From the NCBI GenBank assembly GCA_013350335.1, contig CM023537.1, positions 10,782,438-10,846,437 on the forward strand: a stretch of 64,000 bases of DNA, given 5' to 3'. Shown here piece by piece: positions 33,316-43,164 of this stretch. The stretch comes from Chimonanthus salicifolius (taxonomy: Eukaryota > Streptophyta > Magnoliopsida > Laurales > Calycanthaceae). The notes beneath the pieces were generated by a model. The model saw only the letters and a program-made list of their open reading frames with translations, did no database searches and had not been told where the DNA came from. Each line of letters starts with the position of its first letter. Within the stretch, counting starts at the first letter, position 1. A program made the translations under genes and the position numbers.

Positions 33316-34765
33316 AACAGTGAACAACTCAGTGGCAGTTTCGTAATTCAACGGTGATGTGCTTTTTTTTTTTTTTTTTCATGTTAAATGTTTTTAAGAA
33401 TTTAGATATGATAGGAAAAAAAATGAAAAAATTGAAGAAGGGGAGAGGAGTGTACGTAACGAAGGGTGGTTTTTGTTATTTTGATTTTGTAGAAGGGCTT
33501 TAGAGTTCAAATACTTTGGGCTTTCTGTTAAATGTTAATTAGGGAGGGGTCTCTACAGTAATATACTTGTGAAGCTAAGCTGGGTGTCTCAAACTATTTG
33601 GTGTTTCCTTTCCTCTTATTTAGTAAGTGAAATGACTAAATTTTTCTTAAAATTTCTATTGTCAATTTATTTTCTCTATTTTCCCTAATTCATCACCTCT
33701 ACACCAGAGGGACCCACAAATGGGAGTTGTCTTGGGATTTGCCTTCTGTGGAAGAGTGGCCCACCAGAGCACTACTTTTTATATTTTGCAAAGTGAAAAG
33801 TGGTCTGATGGGCCTGAAATTAAGGCCTATATAGGCCCATTTGTTGGTAAAGTAGGGATGGATGACAACAAATTTGTAAGGTGTGAAACTGAATCTAAAA
33901 CAGGCATTATTTACCATCAGTAAAATTTTAACATGATGTAAATTACAAACAATAATTAAGTGGATACAGCAATGGAACTATGGAGAAACAGTTTTGTCTC
34001 ATTGCGAACTTTCAAAGGTCATTAGTCTACCTTTCTACTTCTACTGTTTAAATGATACGAAATAGACAAAATGACAAGTTTTGCATTTTCTCATAAAAAA
34101 TACTAATTTTTGGCCATTTTTCAAAATATTTTGACGGGGGAGTGTCAAGTCTTCATTCTATGTATATTGCATTATTTTTTAGAAGAACCTTTAAACACTT
34201 AATACTTCATTTAATTAATTTTAAAAACTAATAATATATTATTAAAAATTCTTCCCCTAATGAATTGAAATTTGAAATCATGGGTGTTCACTGTCCACCC
34301 ACAACTCAAGTAAGGTTGGCCCAGAGAATGATTATGTCCAATGATAAATGTTCTGGATTCATCTCAACAACAAGGCCCATCTACAATATTTTTGTCCTGC
34401 TCAATTATTGTGGTCATCTTAGAAGGAAGAAATTAGGGACAAGTAATCTATTTCTCTGTCAATTCTATCCACTCACTAAAACACACAGGGACTAGCTGTA
34501 CTAGATTTGGGGCCCACTTAGAAAATGGGTACAGGGGGCCCGCCCCATTAACTTCGTCACTGCCAATTGGGGCAATCTTCATTCTTCAACCCAGGTACAG
34601 GTTGGTAGTTGTCAGCTTGATTACGTTTTTACTTTGATGAATAGTGTAGACACGTGCTTCTATACTCTAGGAAACCTATGAATTCTTGAAAAATCAAAGT
34701 TGCATGAAATTCAATTTAAAGTTAAAACTCAACAAAAAGAATATATAAAATTAATAAACTCACCT
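33316..34765. other. 3' flank of the Dof gene and intergenic DNA
   Basis: A T-run lies at 33363-33380. The Dof 3' UTR and poly(A) site should be in the first few hundred bases, but no definite signal was picked. 33.7-33.9 kb carries GGGCCTGAAATTAAGGCCTATATAGGCCC, which is partly self-complementary. No gene. Confidence 0.45.
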
Positions 34766-34769
34766 CATT

Positions 34770-34975
34770 AGGGAGAGAAGTCAAATGCACACTTTTCTTA
34801 GTGAGAGGTCTTGGATTTAGCCCCCTTTCATACAAAAAGGCTCACTTTCTTTAGTTCTGTATTTAATGTGGATCGAGAGATTTACACATATTTCAAAAAT
34901 TAGTCATGTGAGATATTTTAAAAATTCAAGCGCTGAGACGCTTGAATACCTTAATTAAAAAAAAAATCTCATAGT
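34770..34975 (+). mobile_element. Degenerate SINE
   Basis: A worn head (TTAGGGAGAGAAGTCAAATG), a worn box B (GGTCTTGGATTTAGCCC), the body phrase AGATTTACACATATTTCAAA, and a 3' end GAGACGCTTGAATACCTTAA with an A-run. The 3' end matches, in inverse orientation, fragments at 17.33 and 18.93 kb. Confidence 0.5.
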
Positions 34976-35284
34976 TCTCTGATTCACAGTGGACCATTAA
35001 AAATAAATATCACTGCAATATACTGGCCACCCATGGCTTGTTTTGGGTAAATACATCTATCCTATCAATGAAAAATTGACACATCATTTATTCTATATTC
35101 TCTTTGTATTCCACATTGACAAGTGTCCTACAAAAAATAAAAACACCAAAATAGATGGATGGGCATATGCTTGTGTGCCACTTCTTGCCTCTGGCGTCCC
35201 TTTCCTCGCTTGATTCTCTCCTATGTTGCGGCCTTTTGACTTAGGTCAACTCTTTGGAGAGAAATGAAATAATTTAATTTAATT

Positions 35285-35460
35285 AGGTTAACATAGATGG
35301 GTGCAGCTCAATTTATTGACTCTGCTTTAGGAAACGAGAGATTGTAGATTTGAGTCCCTATGGTTTAACCTTGGTGTTCCCTAAGAGTAGTGGGTTCATT
35401 TGTGAGGATTTTAATATGACTGTGTCTAAATTTTTCACACGTAAATCTAAAAAAAAAAAA
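35285..35460 (+). mobile_element. tRNA-derived SINE (copy 1 of a local pair)
   Basis: Box A-like GATGGGTGCAGCTCAATTTA, box B-like AGATTTGAGTCCC, body GTTTAACCTTGGTGTTCCCT and tail TTCACACGTAAATCT with an A-run of ~12. Same family as the better-preserved copy at 35.97 kb. Confidence 0.75.
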
Positions 35461-35969
35461 CTATTGGCATGGGCCTTGTATTTGGAAGCTAAAACATGAT
35501 GAATGAAGCATTGCTACATATGCCATAGCTTAAGGCCCTTCATCTCATTGTCTTTTGGCCCAAAGCCTTCTTGAATGGATTCTTATTTTACTATTAATTT
35601 CTTTTGGAGAACATGGTATCCCCACTCTACATTGGAGATTAGACTAATTCTAAAGATACACGAAATCACCGATAAATTCTTCATGAATTTTTAAAGACAA
35701 TTCAACAATTTCTTCGTATTCTTCGGTAATAACCTCATCTTGAATGATGCACTATAATTTGGTCGCATAGAACTGGTAAACAAAAAAAGTATGATACCAG
35801 AACATGGATACATTTATATTTGAAACTTAGGATTCAAACATGGAACCTTAAATTGCAACTTTGGTGAACTCAGGCCTGCCCTCATATGGTTCATTTGTGA
35901 TTAGTGAGTCAGAAATTATACACTGGGAAATATGTATTTCCTTATCCTTAAATTTCATTACAGGAAATA

Positions 35970-36140
35970 CCCACATAGGTGTAGTTCAACTGGTTGCCTC
36001 CCGCCTCAGGAAGCGGGAGGTTGTGGGTTCGAGCTCTCATGGCCTAATCTTGGTATGCCGTAGGGGTAGTGAGTTCACCCGTAGGAGTTTTACGCTGGGT
36101 ATCCCGCGGTTTCCCACACGTAAATTCAAACAATTGAATA
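35970..36140 (+). mobile_element. tRNA-derived SINE (copy 2, well preserved)
   Basis: Box A TAGTTCAACTGG and box B GGGTTCGAGCTC are almost canonical. Between them CCTCCCGC and GCGGGAGG form an 8-bp stem where a tRNA has its anticodon arm, so the tRNA origin is still visible. The tail TTCCCACACGTAAATTC matches other copies at 35.4, 16.17 and 16.3 kb. A 3' CCA-adjacent acceptor stem is absent, so it is not a functional tRNA gene. Confidence 0.8.
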
Positions 36141-39075
36141 TGGTGGCCAGGGGTTAATCTAAAAGATATAGATGGAAATTATGGCTCTCGTTTTGAATGA
36201 TAACCCATGATTGGATTATCAAAAAAGGAAAACGGTCGAAAGAACATTTCGGCTATGATATTGGGACAGAAGGATCATTAAATAACAACACATAGGGTCC
36301 ATTTGTACTCCTTTCGAAAAAAATAAAATGAAATTGGTAATTTGGGATACAGATTTGTACCTATATACTACAAAATAAAATGGTTGGATGATTAAGGTCC
36401 TTCTTTGAAACTTGACAACGAATCAGTAAGAATTTCTTACAGTTCATCGTATGAACCTTACAGGAAAAAAATTAAATCGACCCTGCAATGCCCACTTGTA
36501 TCTTTGACACTTGGAGTGGACTCTTACTCCATTGAATTTTAGTACTGCAAATCATTAAAAAACATTTGCTGGGTCAGACAAGATCAAGGTAGTCAAATCA
36601 TTAGAACCAATTACATTTTGATTCAAGCCTGAGTCTCGTTGTTCTAAACAATGAAACCATTGTATCTCATACCATATTCAATCCAACAAAGAACAACTCC
36701 TGTCAGTTTATATAGGTGATCCTAATTTTGAAGGTCCAAGACCTTCATCGATAGGGTTGTTCAAACGACGAATGATGCTACCACCTGAACCATATCCCAT
36801 ATGGTAACTGAAGATAGTGAAAGAAAGGGAAGAAAGAAAACAGTAGATGATGTTTCACCTGGAAAATGTGTATGGCTGATGGGCCAAGTTGAAGCTTGTG
36901 CTAGTCCAACCCAGTTTTTTTGGGCTTGGTCACGCCAAAAACTAGCTATCCACAGGCCCAAAAGTCAAGCCTCCTGACATAGGAATGTATGTCGATTGCA
37001 GTTTCAATTTCTAGAGCACTAAACGATCCAAATTCGACTTCTGATAATCCAATACTTCGACTTGAATCAGACCAAGTATGGCAACTTCTATCCTGCAATC
37101 TCTGCAATCTAAATATTTCAGAGGCTTCTGAGTGCAGCCTGAATTATCAAACAGCCCTAGGTCATGGAATTCCAAGCAACATCACATTCTCGATTACCTA
37201 AAAAATTGGCAGAAGAATCTATTCATCATCAAACACACCTAATTCACAACACATTCAATTATCAACCCATACATCATGCAACTAGGGTTCAATGCAATCT
37301 ATTTGATTGTCAATTGATATATAAGCTTTTGAACATATAAACACAATCGATGAAACTCTCTGCCTACACAAATGCCATATTTTGGGCTGTTCACAATTTA
37401 GATTGGGAAGATAAAGGAGAAAATCAAGTCGTCAACTAGCTCATGTTGTTTTGTGATTCCACCCCCTTGGTAGAATTGAGTTGCACCCTTCGGTTGTAAA
37501 GAAGAAAAGAAAGCAGTAAAACAAGATAAAATAAGCCCTAAAAACAGAACCACATATCAAGGAGCATATGTTGACACCAGAAAGATAAGTGGTCAATGAG
37601 CCCAATATCCTCAAACTTGTATTTCTTTCAGATATAATGCCTGCACATTCCTTCTACCTTGATTTCCATTTCCTCATTAACCTGAACAACCATTTGCACA
37701 TTATCTCGCAAGCATGCTGTAGTTTCTGAATCATGTTTTAGTATGTTGGGGGCTTGGTGTATCTATCTTTTGTATGTTATTTCAAAACCTTAATTAATAA
37801 AGGGTGAAAGCTGAAAATTACTCTTTTCTAATTTAAGTAAATGGAGCTTGCTTAATGTCATGGAGAACTACTGGAATAGTGCCTTAATCTGTATAAAATA
37901 GGGAGTGTATTAGCTTATCAGTGGTGGAGAATCTCACATTCCCACCCTTAAAGTTTCCCTTGGCAAAGTCGAGGTCCCTCAGAAATGAAATCCTTAAAAT
38001 TCTTTTGACAGATCAGAGATAAAGTCCAATTGTCTGTGCTTTCTTATATTATAATCGAATTTGAGACTACATATCTGTCTCAATTGAAATGACCTAACCT
38101 TTAATGCCACCATAACTAATAAGAGTTCGACTGAATGTTGAAGTGAGAAAATTAATAAATTCTAGAAGCAGCATTGCCATTGAACATCCATTAGAAGAAT
38201 CTTCAAAATCTATGGTCCTGAACAAAATATTCAGGAAGGCCTCAGATGATTATCTTTGGGATGCAAATTTTTGTTTCTGTGGTTACAGGCTTTGCTTACA
38301 CATTGGCACTGATGAATGAGATAGATGATGTGTTTATTTCAATAGGCGAAAAATGCTGTTCATGATGAATGAACTTATGTCTTGAAATGTTTCAGAAACC
38401 AATGGCCGATTGACGTCTGTTTCAATTTCCACACCCATTTGAAAAATAAACATTTGTTCAGCGTCCATTTGATTTCTCCCTAGCAAGCTCAACTCTACAT
38501 GTTGTGGGGTTTTTTTTTTTAGCGGTTTACTCCACATATTGTGGTTGAAAACATGGGGAGGTGGTGGTCGGTCTGCCAGGGCTTGGAAGTCTCAGTGAAG
38601 GATGATGTATGAATGGGGCTGCTACAATGGAACTGGTATGACATGGTTAATAGGTTCTGGGCTCCCAAATTTAGCATTACTTTGCCACAAAATAAACGCA
38701 ACAGGACCTGAAAACAGATTCAACTGACAACAAGCATGCCAACAGAGAGGCGTAGAGACAGAAATTGGAGGCACATATTTTATGTCTGTTCGTGAGTGAA
38801 TGAATCTGAAGGGAACCTCTCCTCTACTTTAATTGGAGATTATTTGATCTCCCTTCATGCAAATTGGACCACAGATTTTACGAATTTGAGTGAATGAATG
38901 ACTTGATTTATGAGGAAGAAATTTAACAAAAACAATCAAAATTGCAATGGGAATTTTCAATAGATTTCATCAAGTAAATGGCTATAGAATCAAAACAGAC
39001 AGAAACCCTTTTACATAAACTCAAATCAAAACGACTACAAAACCCAAATCAAGAAGATCAAAGTATGATTTGATT
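36141..39075. other. Non-coding DNA downstream of the 160-residue gene
   Basis: Ordinary composition, no convincing frame over 70 codons and no defined repeat. The part next to 39076 should contain the 3' UTR of the minus-strand gene. Confidence 0.45.
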
Positions 39076-39558
39076 TCAAGATGCATGTATGGTTGTCTTC
39101 CTTGAACCCTTTGTGTCCACCAATCCAATACAGCTGCAGAGGAATTCCTTCTTCAGTTCAATAACAGCATTAATCACCACCTTCATCTTCTCGTTATCCC
39201 AAGCAACAATAGCAACCTCGTGCAAATGCCTGGCAAGAGCTCCGATGACATCGTCTTTAATCTCCAGTGGCATCATCTCGGAAAGCAATAGGGAAATGTA
39301 TTGCTCTGCTGCCTCTCGCAGCAACAGAGTGTGGGATTGGCCGGGAAAGACAGCGGTGGTATCAGAAAACGGTGTCTCCTCCAGAACTGTTATGTCTCCT
39401 CCTGAGACAACGGCAGTCCGTATCAGTTTCTCTCTCAAGACAATCTTCAGAATCACCTCGGTTTCTTCATCTCTTTCCTGATTTAAAGTTTCTTTAGAGA
39501 AACAGTTCAGATATTTGATATCGCAAGTCGTCCAATCGGGTGGTGGCAGGAACGACAT
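39076..39558 (-). CDS. Uncharacterised single-exon protein, 160 residues
   Basis: An open frame of 160 codons starting MSFLPPPDWTTCD. The product is acidic to neutral, with several probable helices (EVILKIVLREKLIRT, LLLREAAEQYISLLL, KVVINAVIELKKEFL). It has no signal peptide, membrane span or motif that I recognise, and I do not assign a family. Support for a real gene: the start is the first ATG after a TATA box on the same strand at a plausible distance (~90 bp), and codon use looks normal, with no simple repeat. The antisense frame of 130 codons is most likely a shadow. The C-terminus is short and ends KGSRKTTIHAS. Confidence 0.65.
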   Translation of the reverse strand: MSFLPPPDWTTCDIKYLNCFSKETLNQERDEETEVILKIVLREKLIRTAVVSGGDITVLEETPFSDTTAVFPGQSHTLLLREAAEQYISLLLSEMMPLEIKDDVIGALARHLHEVAIVAWDNEKMKVVINAVIELKKEFLCSCIGLVDTKGSRKTTIHAS

Positions 39559-39645
39559 GATTGGATCGAAACAGAGGAGTAAAAGCTCTGATTTCAGTGA
39601 GCAGAACGGATGCAGGGGAAAATTTGAAAGAAAAAACTATTGACG

Positions 39646-39654
39646 AATTTATAG
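39646..39654 (-). promoter_or_regulatory. TATA box for the 160-residue gene
   Basis: CTATAAATT on the minus strand, about 90 bp upstream of the ATG at 39558. Confidence 0.55.
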
Positions 39655-40934
39655 ATCAAATTTAGAAAAGGCGAGGGGGTGAGAGACTGGGAGAAGATCA
39701 GCTTCTGCGAGTTTCTAAAAGTAGAAGACGGTGATCGACGCGGTTCGTCGGGCAAGATGGTTTCAAATATCCTAATTCCTAACGTTTAAAAATTAAAGCG
39801 TCTCCGTCTGTTAGAATTCAAATAGTAGTCGGCCACGGAAGGTGGAAGTGATAATATATTTTGAGATATGATTTTTAAATGTAAAGATGAATATATATTT
39901 ATAATTTTTTATTTTATAAAACTATTTAACTTATGGTTAGATGATTCAAATAAAACTATTTAATTAGAAAATTTATAAAGTTCAATTTAGTATATTCAAC
40001 AACTCGTTTAATAACTTTGCAAAATCTCTCTATATATATGTACATTTGTATTTATAAATTAATTAATTATTTTAATTTATAAACTGTGGACACCAATGTT
40101 ATAAATAGTGCTATTTGAAGTCATTGTTACACTTAGAATGATAACATGTGATTATTCTTCATTATCTTTATGATTGAGACCCACATAATTGAGTGAGAGA
40201 AATTGAGCACGATAGATGAAAGATTTTCAAAGGAAAATTCTCCACATAGGATGGGTTATGAAAATTAATTGTTTAAAATTTTTTTTTTCTAAAGTGTGAA
40301 ATTACAAGACTACGTAACCAGTTGAAAATAAAATTGGTCACTCAATTCTTATAATTGTTTATACAATATAACCAAAGATATATATCCATTTAATGAATGA
40401 ATTAATTTTAAGTCAAAATACTTAAACGATCACCTTAAGATGTTGTAATTATGGAGTGACTAAAGGAGATGTTATAATGATCAATTAGTTTCACTTGAAT
40501 AATGCCTCCATGTAGAGCCCCATAAGTGTCTTAAAAATATTATTTTCCACATCTCAGTCAACTACTATTCATTAATTAGATTTTTATCCATTTTGAATCT
40601 CTTAAGAGTGATTTTACCATTGGCCCCATCTTAACTTTTGATTTCTAAACTTATTAAATAATAAAATTTTAAATCCAATAAATCTAAAAAACATCATTTT
40701 AAATATACTTTTCAAATAAACTTATTGATACAATTGAACTCTTAGTAGCCCCATATATCAACAATTATTTTAAGAGACTTGGAGTTAAAGCTAACCATAT
40801 ATCAATAAACCTTTACTAATATAATCTTTTTCAATAAAAGACATAATAATATAATTGTAGTATCATTCGAAATAGGAGTCATTATATGGTACTGCAATGC
40901 TTGGTAGATAACTTATGAGAGTTCGATTTTGTTG
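39655..40934. other. AT-rich intergenic DNA
   Basis: After ~200 bases of promoter-like normal composition the DNA is strongly AT-rich up to the LINE target site. Nothing else is seen. Confidence 0.5.
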
Positions 40935-40950
40935 AAGTATGCCCCACTGT
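40935..40950 (+). repeat. Left target-site duplication of the L1 element
   Basis: AAGTATGCCCCACTGT, identical to 47427-47442. It contains an ATG (40939) that is in frame with ORF1 but is host DNA. Confidence 0.95.
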
Positions 40951-40980
40951 CACCCCCTTTTCCTTCTACCTCATGTTCCC

Positions 40981-43164
40981 ATGGGTAAGGCTAAGAAACC
41001 CAAGCCTAAACCCAAGTCAGACTTCCCTAATCCTACTAAGGATGACCATTTTGAAGCAGAATACTTAGAGAGAACTCTTCTCTCTGATTGGTCTGATGAT
41101 GTTAAGGTTGCAACTTTGGCCGCCGCTATGGAGAAAAATGCCATTCTTCCTCTTGCAGCCTCTGAGGAGCTTATCCAGCGTGCTAGAGTCAAACTAAACA
41201 TCAAGAAGCAAGAAGGCTTCAAAAGAAAAAAATTTAAATGTGCAGACGACATGGAGCGCATTGAACTTGTGGCAAACTACATCTGTAGTAAAAAAGAAGA
41301 CTGCATTCCTAACAGTCTTCCAGCTGAAATCATGGCCCAAGGTGCAGATAGAGCTGCCCTCTACAAAAGATATAATCCTTCAGAAACTTTTATTGAACCC
41401 TCAGAGGGCTCTCCTTCAACAAATAATTTCTGCTTGGATCTTCAAGCATTTTATGCAGCCAGCTTGGAATCCAAATTCCAAACTATCATGGCAGCAATCC
41501 TGTCTTCAAACGGTGGTGCCATTCCTGTTGATACGGACCCTGATCTAATTGCTGAGGCTAAGAAACGTATCAGTGGTGAACTAAGATCTCCCGGCGACTC
41601 TTCCGGATCAAGCATACCCATTAGTGATACCATTGGAGCCGAAAACGACGGTGCCGATGTCGCCTCTAGCGTGAGATCCAGAGATGGCAGATCTCAACTT
41701 CCAAAGCAGTTTCCGACCTCGGCCTCTGGAGCTCCTGCAGACGTCAATTCAGCCACCAAACCCTCTAGTAGACAGGGGTCTAGTCCACTCGGCAAACCTC
41801 TCTCCTCTCCCAAGGGTGTAAAATTTAATATCCCTACAGATGTCACTGCCCATCCTACACCTGTCATTGCTGATCCCATGCAAGGTGTCCCACCTCCCAA
41901 CTCTTCCAATCAACCTTTTGGGGACCACACACAAGCCAACCTTGAAAATAGCAGTAAAGAACTCCCCTCTGCTACTCCAGCTATCGAAAAATCTGCTTCC
42001 GCAAATCCCACCTCCAAGTGGGCCTCTCTCTTCAAACCTAAAAAGGTTACCCCTCTCTCTCTCAAATTTATCGACTCTGGTTCCACAAATCCTCTTAGAG
42101 TCCCCTTCTCCGATGATGAAATCGCCACTGGCGAGAAAAGTTGCAAACCTACACTTGTGGGTTACTTCCTCGGGAAAAAACCGTGGATTGGCCATGTTCG
42201 GCCAGGCCTATCTAAACAATGGAACTCGCCTGCTGGATTTGAAGTCTTCAACCTTGATGATGGTTTCTTCCTCTTCAAATTTGACATTGAGGATGAATGT
42301 CAGAAGATTCTTGAAAATGGTCCCTACTTCATCCACAATAAGCCTCTCATGCTCCAGCGTTGGACCCTATCTGCACCTTTAGAGAAAGAAGACTTGCAAT
42401 CTATCCCTTTATGGATCAAGTTTCCAAGGCTCAATGGCTGCCTCAGAACTGCTCACAACCTCAGCAAACTTGCCAGTGCCATCGGCAAGCCCATTTGCAT
42501 GGACACTGCCACTGCCAACGGCACCAATCTTGCCCAAGCCCGTGTGTGTGTGGAGGTCTCTACCTCATGCCTCTTTCCTGACAAGCTAACCATTGTCACC
42601 TCTCAAACATCGGTGTCTCAACGTGTTGAGTATGATTGGAAACCAAAGGTTTGCCAATCTTGTAAAACCTTCATGCACTCGGATGAAAATTGCCCAAACC
42701 AACCGAAGGTCAAACGCATTTGGGTTCCCAAGCAGACTACCCCATCTTCTAATCCAAATACTGGCAAAGCGGTCATCGTTGACAGTACTCCTCCTCATCA
42801 GGAAAATTTTGTTGCTGTGACACACAAAAAATTCAGAAAGGATTATTGTGCCAGCTCCTCTGCCGTTAATAATCCCCCTACTGACCATCCTGCAGTCATT
42901 CAGCCATGCTCACCTCCTACTATTGGAAGCCATGTTGAACAACGACCCGGCTCCCCAACAAATAATGGAACAGCAAATCGTTTTCAGCTGCTGAACCACC
43001 TGGAGGAGGAGGAACCTGAAAACATCTTTGATGAAGAGCTGCAATCCCCTGGCGTCATCAACCCCAAAACTCTGGATACAATCGACACTGTCGTTGCTGC
43101 CTACAACTGGAGCAAGGAACATGCTCAAGATAGCCCAGGGGGGAACCCCACCCCTGTTCAATGA
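40981..43164 (+). CDS. LINE ORF1: DUF4283 / CCHC zinc-knuckle protein
   Basis: 727 residues from the ATG at 40981 (MGKAKKPKPKPKSD). The upstream in-frame ATG at 40939 lies in the host target duplication, so it cannot be the element's own start. The N-terminus is lysine-rich. A long middle part (about residues 180-370) is S/P-rich and probably disordered. About residues 383-480 form a DUF4283-type domain (VGYFLGKKPWIGHVRPGL, GFFLFKFDIEDEC, GPYFIHNKPLMLQRW). About residues 558-571 carry the zinc knuckle CQSCKTFMHSDENC (C-x2-C-x4-H-x4-C). In plant L1 elements this protein binds element RNA and packs it with ORF2 protein. The frame is fully open, and its stop TGA overlaps the ORF2 start ATG (ATGA at 43161-43164). 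Confidence 0.93.
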   Translation: MGKAKKPKPKPKSDFPNPTKDDHFEAEYLERTLLSDWSDDVKVATLAAAMEKNAILPLAASEELIQRARVKLNIKKQEGFKRKKFKCADDMERIELVANYICSKKEDCIPNSLPAEIMAQGADRAALYKRYNPSETFIEPSEGSPSTNNFCLDLQAFYAASLESKFQTIMAAILSSNGGAIPVDTDPDLIAEAKKRISGELRSPGDSSGSSIPISDTIGAENDGADVASSVRSRDGRSQLPKQFPTSASGAPADVNSATKPSSRQGSSPLGKPLSSPKGVKFNIPTDVTAHPTPVIADPMQGVPPPNSSNQPFGDHTQANLENSSKELPSATPAIEKSASANPTSKWASLFKPKKVTPLSLKFIDSGSTNPLRVPFSDDEIATGEKSCKPTLVGYFLGKKPWIGHVRPGLSKQWNSPAGFEVFNLDDGFFLFKFDIEDECQKILENGPYFIHNKPLMLQRWTLSAPLEKEDLQSIPLWIKFPRLNGCLRTAHNLSKLASAIGKPICMDTATANGTNLAQARVCVEVSTSCLFPDKLTIVTSQTSVSQRVEYDWKPKVCQSCKTFMHSDENCPNQPKVKRIWVPKQTTPSSNPNTGKAVIVDSTPPHQENFVAVTHKKFRKDYCASSSAVNNPPTDHPAVIQPCSPPTIGSHVEQRPGSPTNNGTANRFQLLNHLEEEEPENIFDEELQSPGVINPKTLDTIDTVVAAYNWSKEHAQDSPGGNPTPVQ

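Noticed and set aside
35990..36060. Possible tRNA gene (box A, stem, box B)
   Set aside because: No acceptor stem pairs across the ends, and the unit continues into a SINE body and tail shared with other copies.
39089..39481. 130-codon plus-strand frame opposite the 160-residue gene
   Set aside because: The minus-strand frame is longer and has a suitably placed TATA box; the plus frame lacks both.
40939..40980. ATG at 40939 as the start of LINE ORF1
   Set aside because: It lies within the host target duplication; the element begins at 40951.
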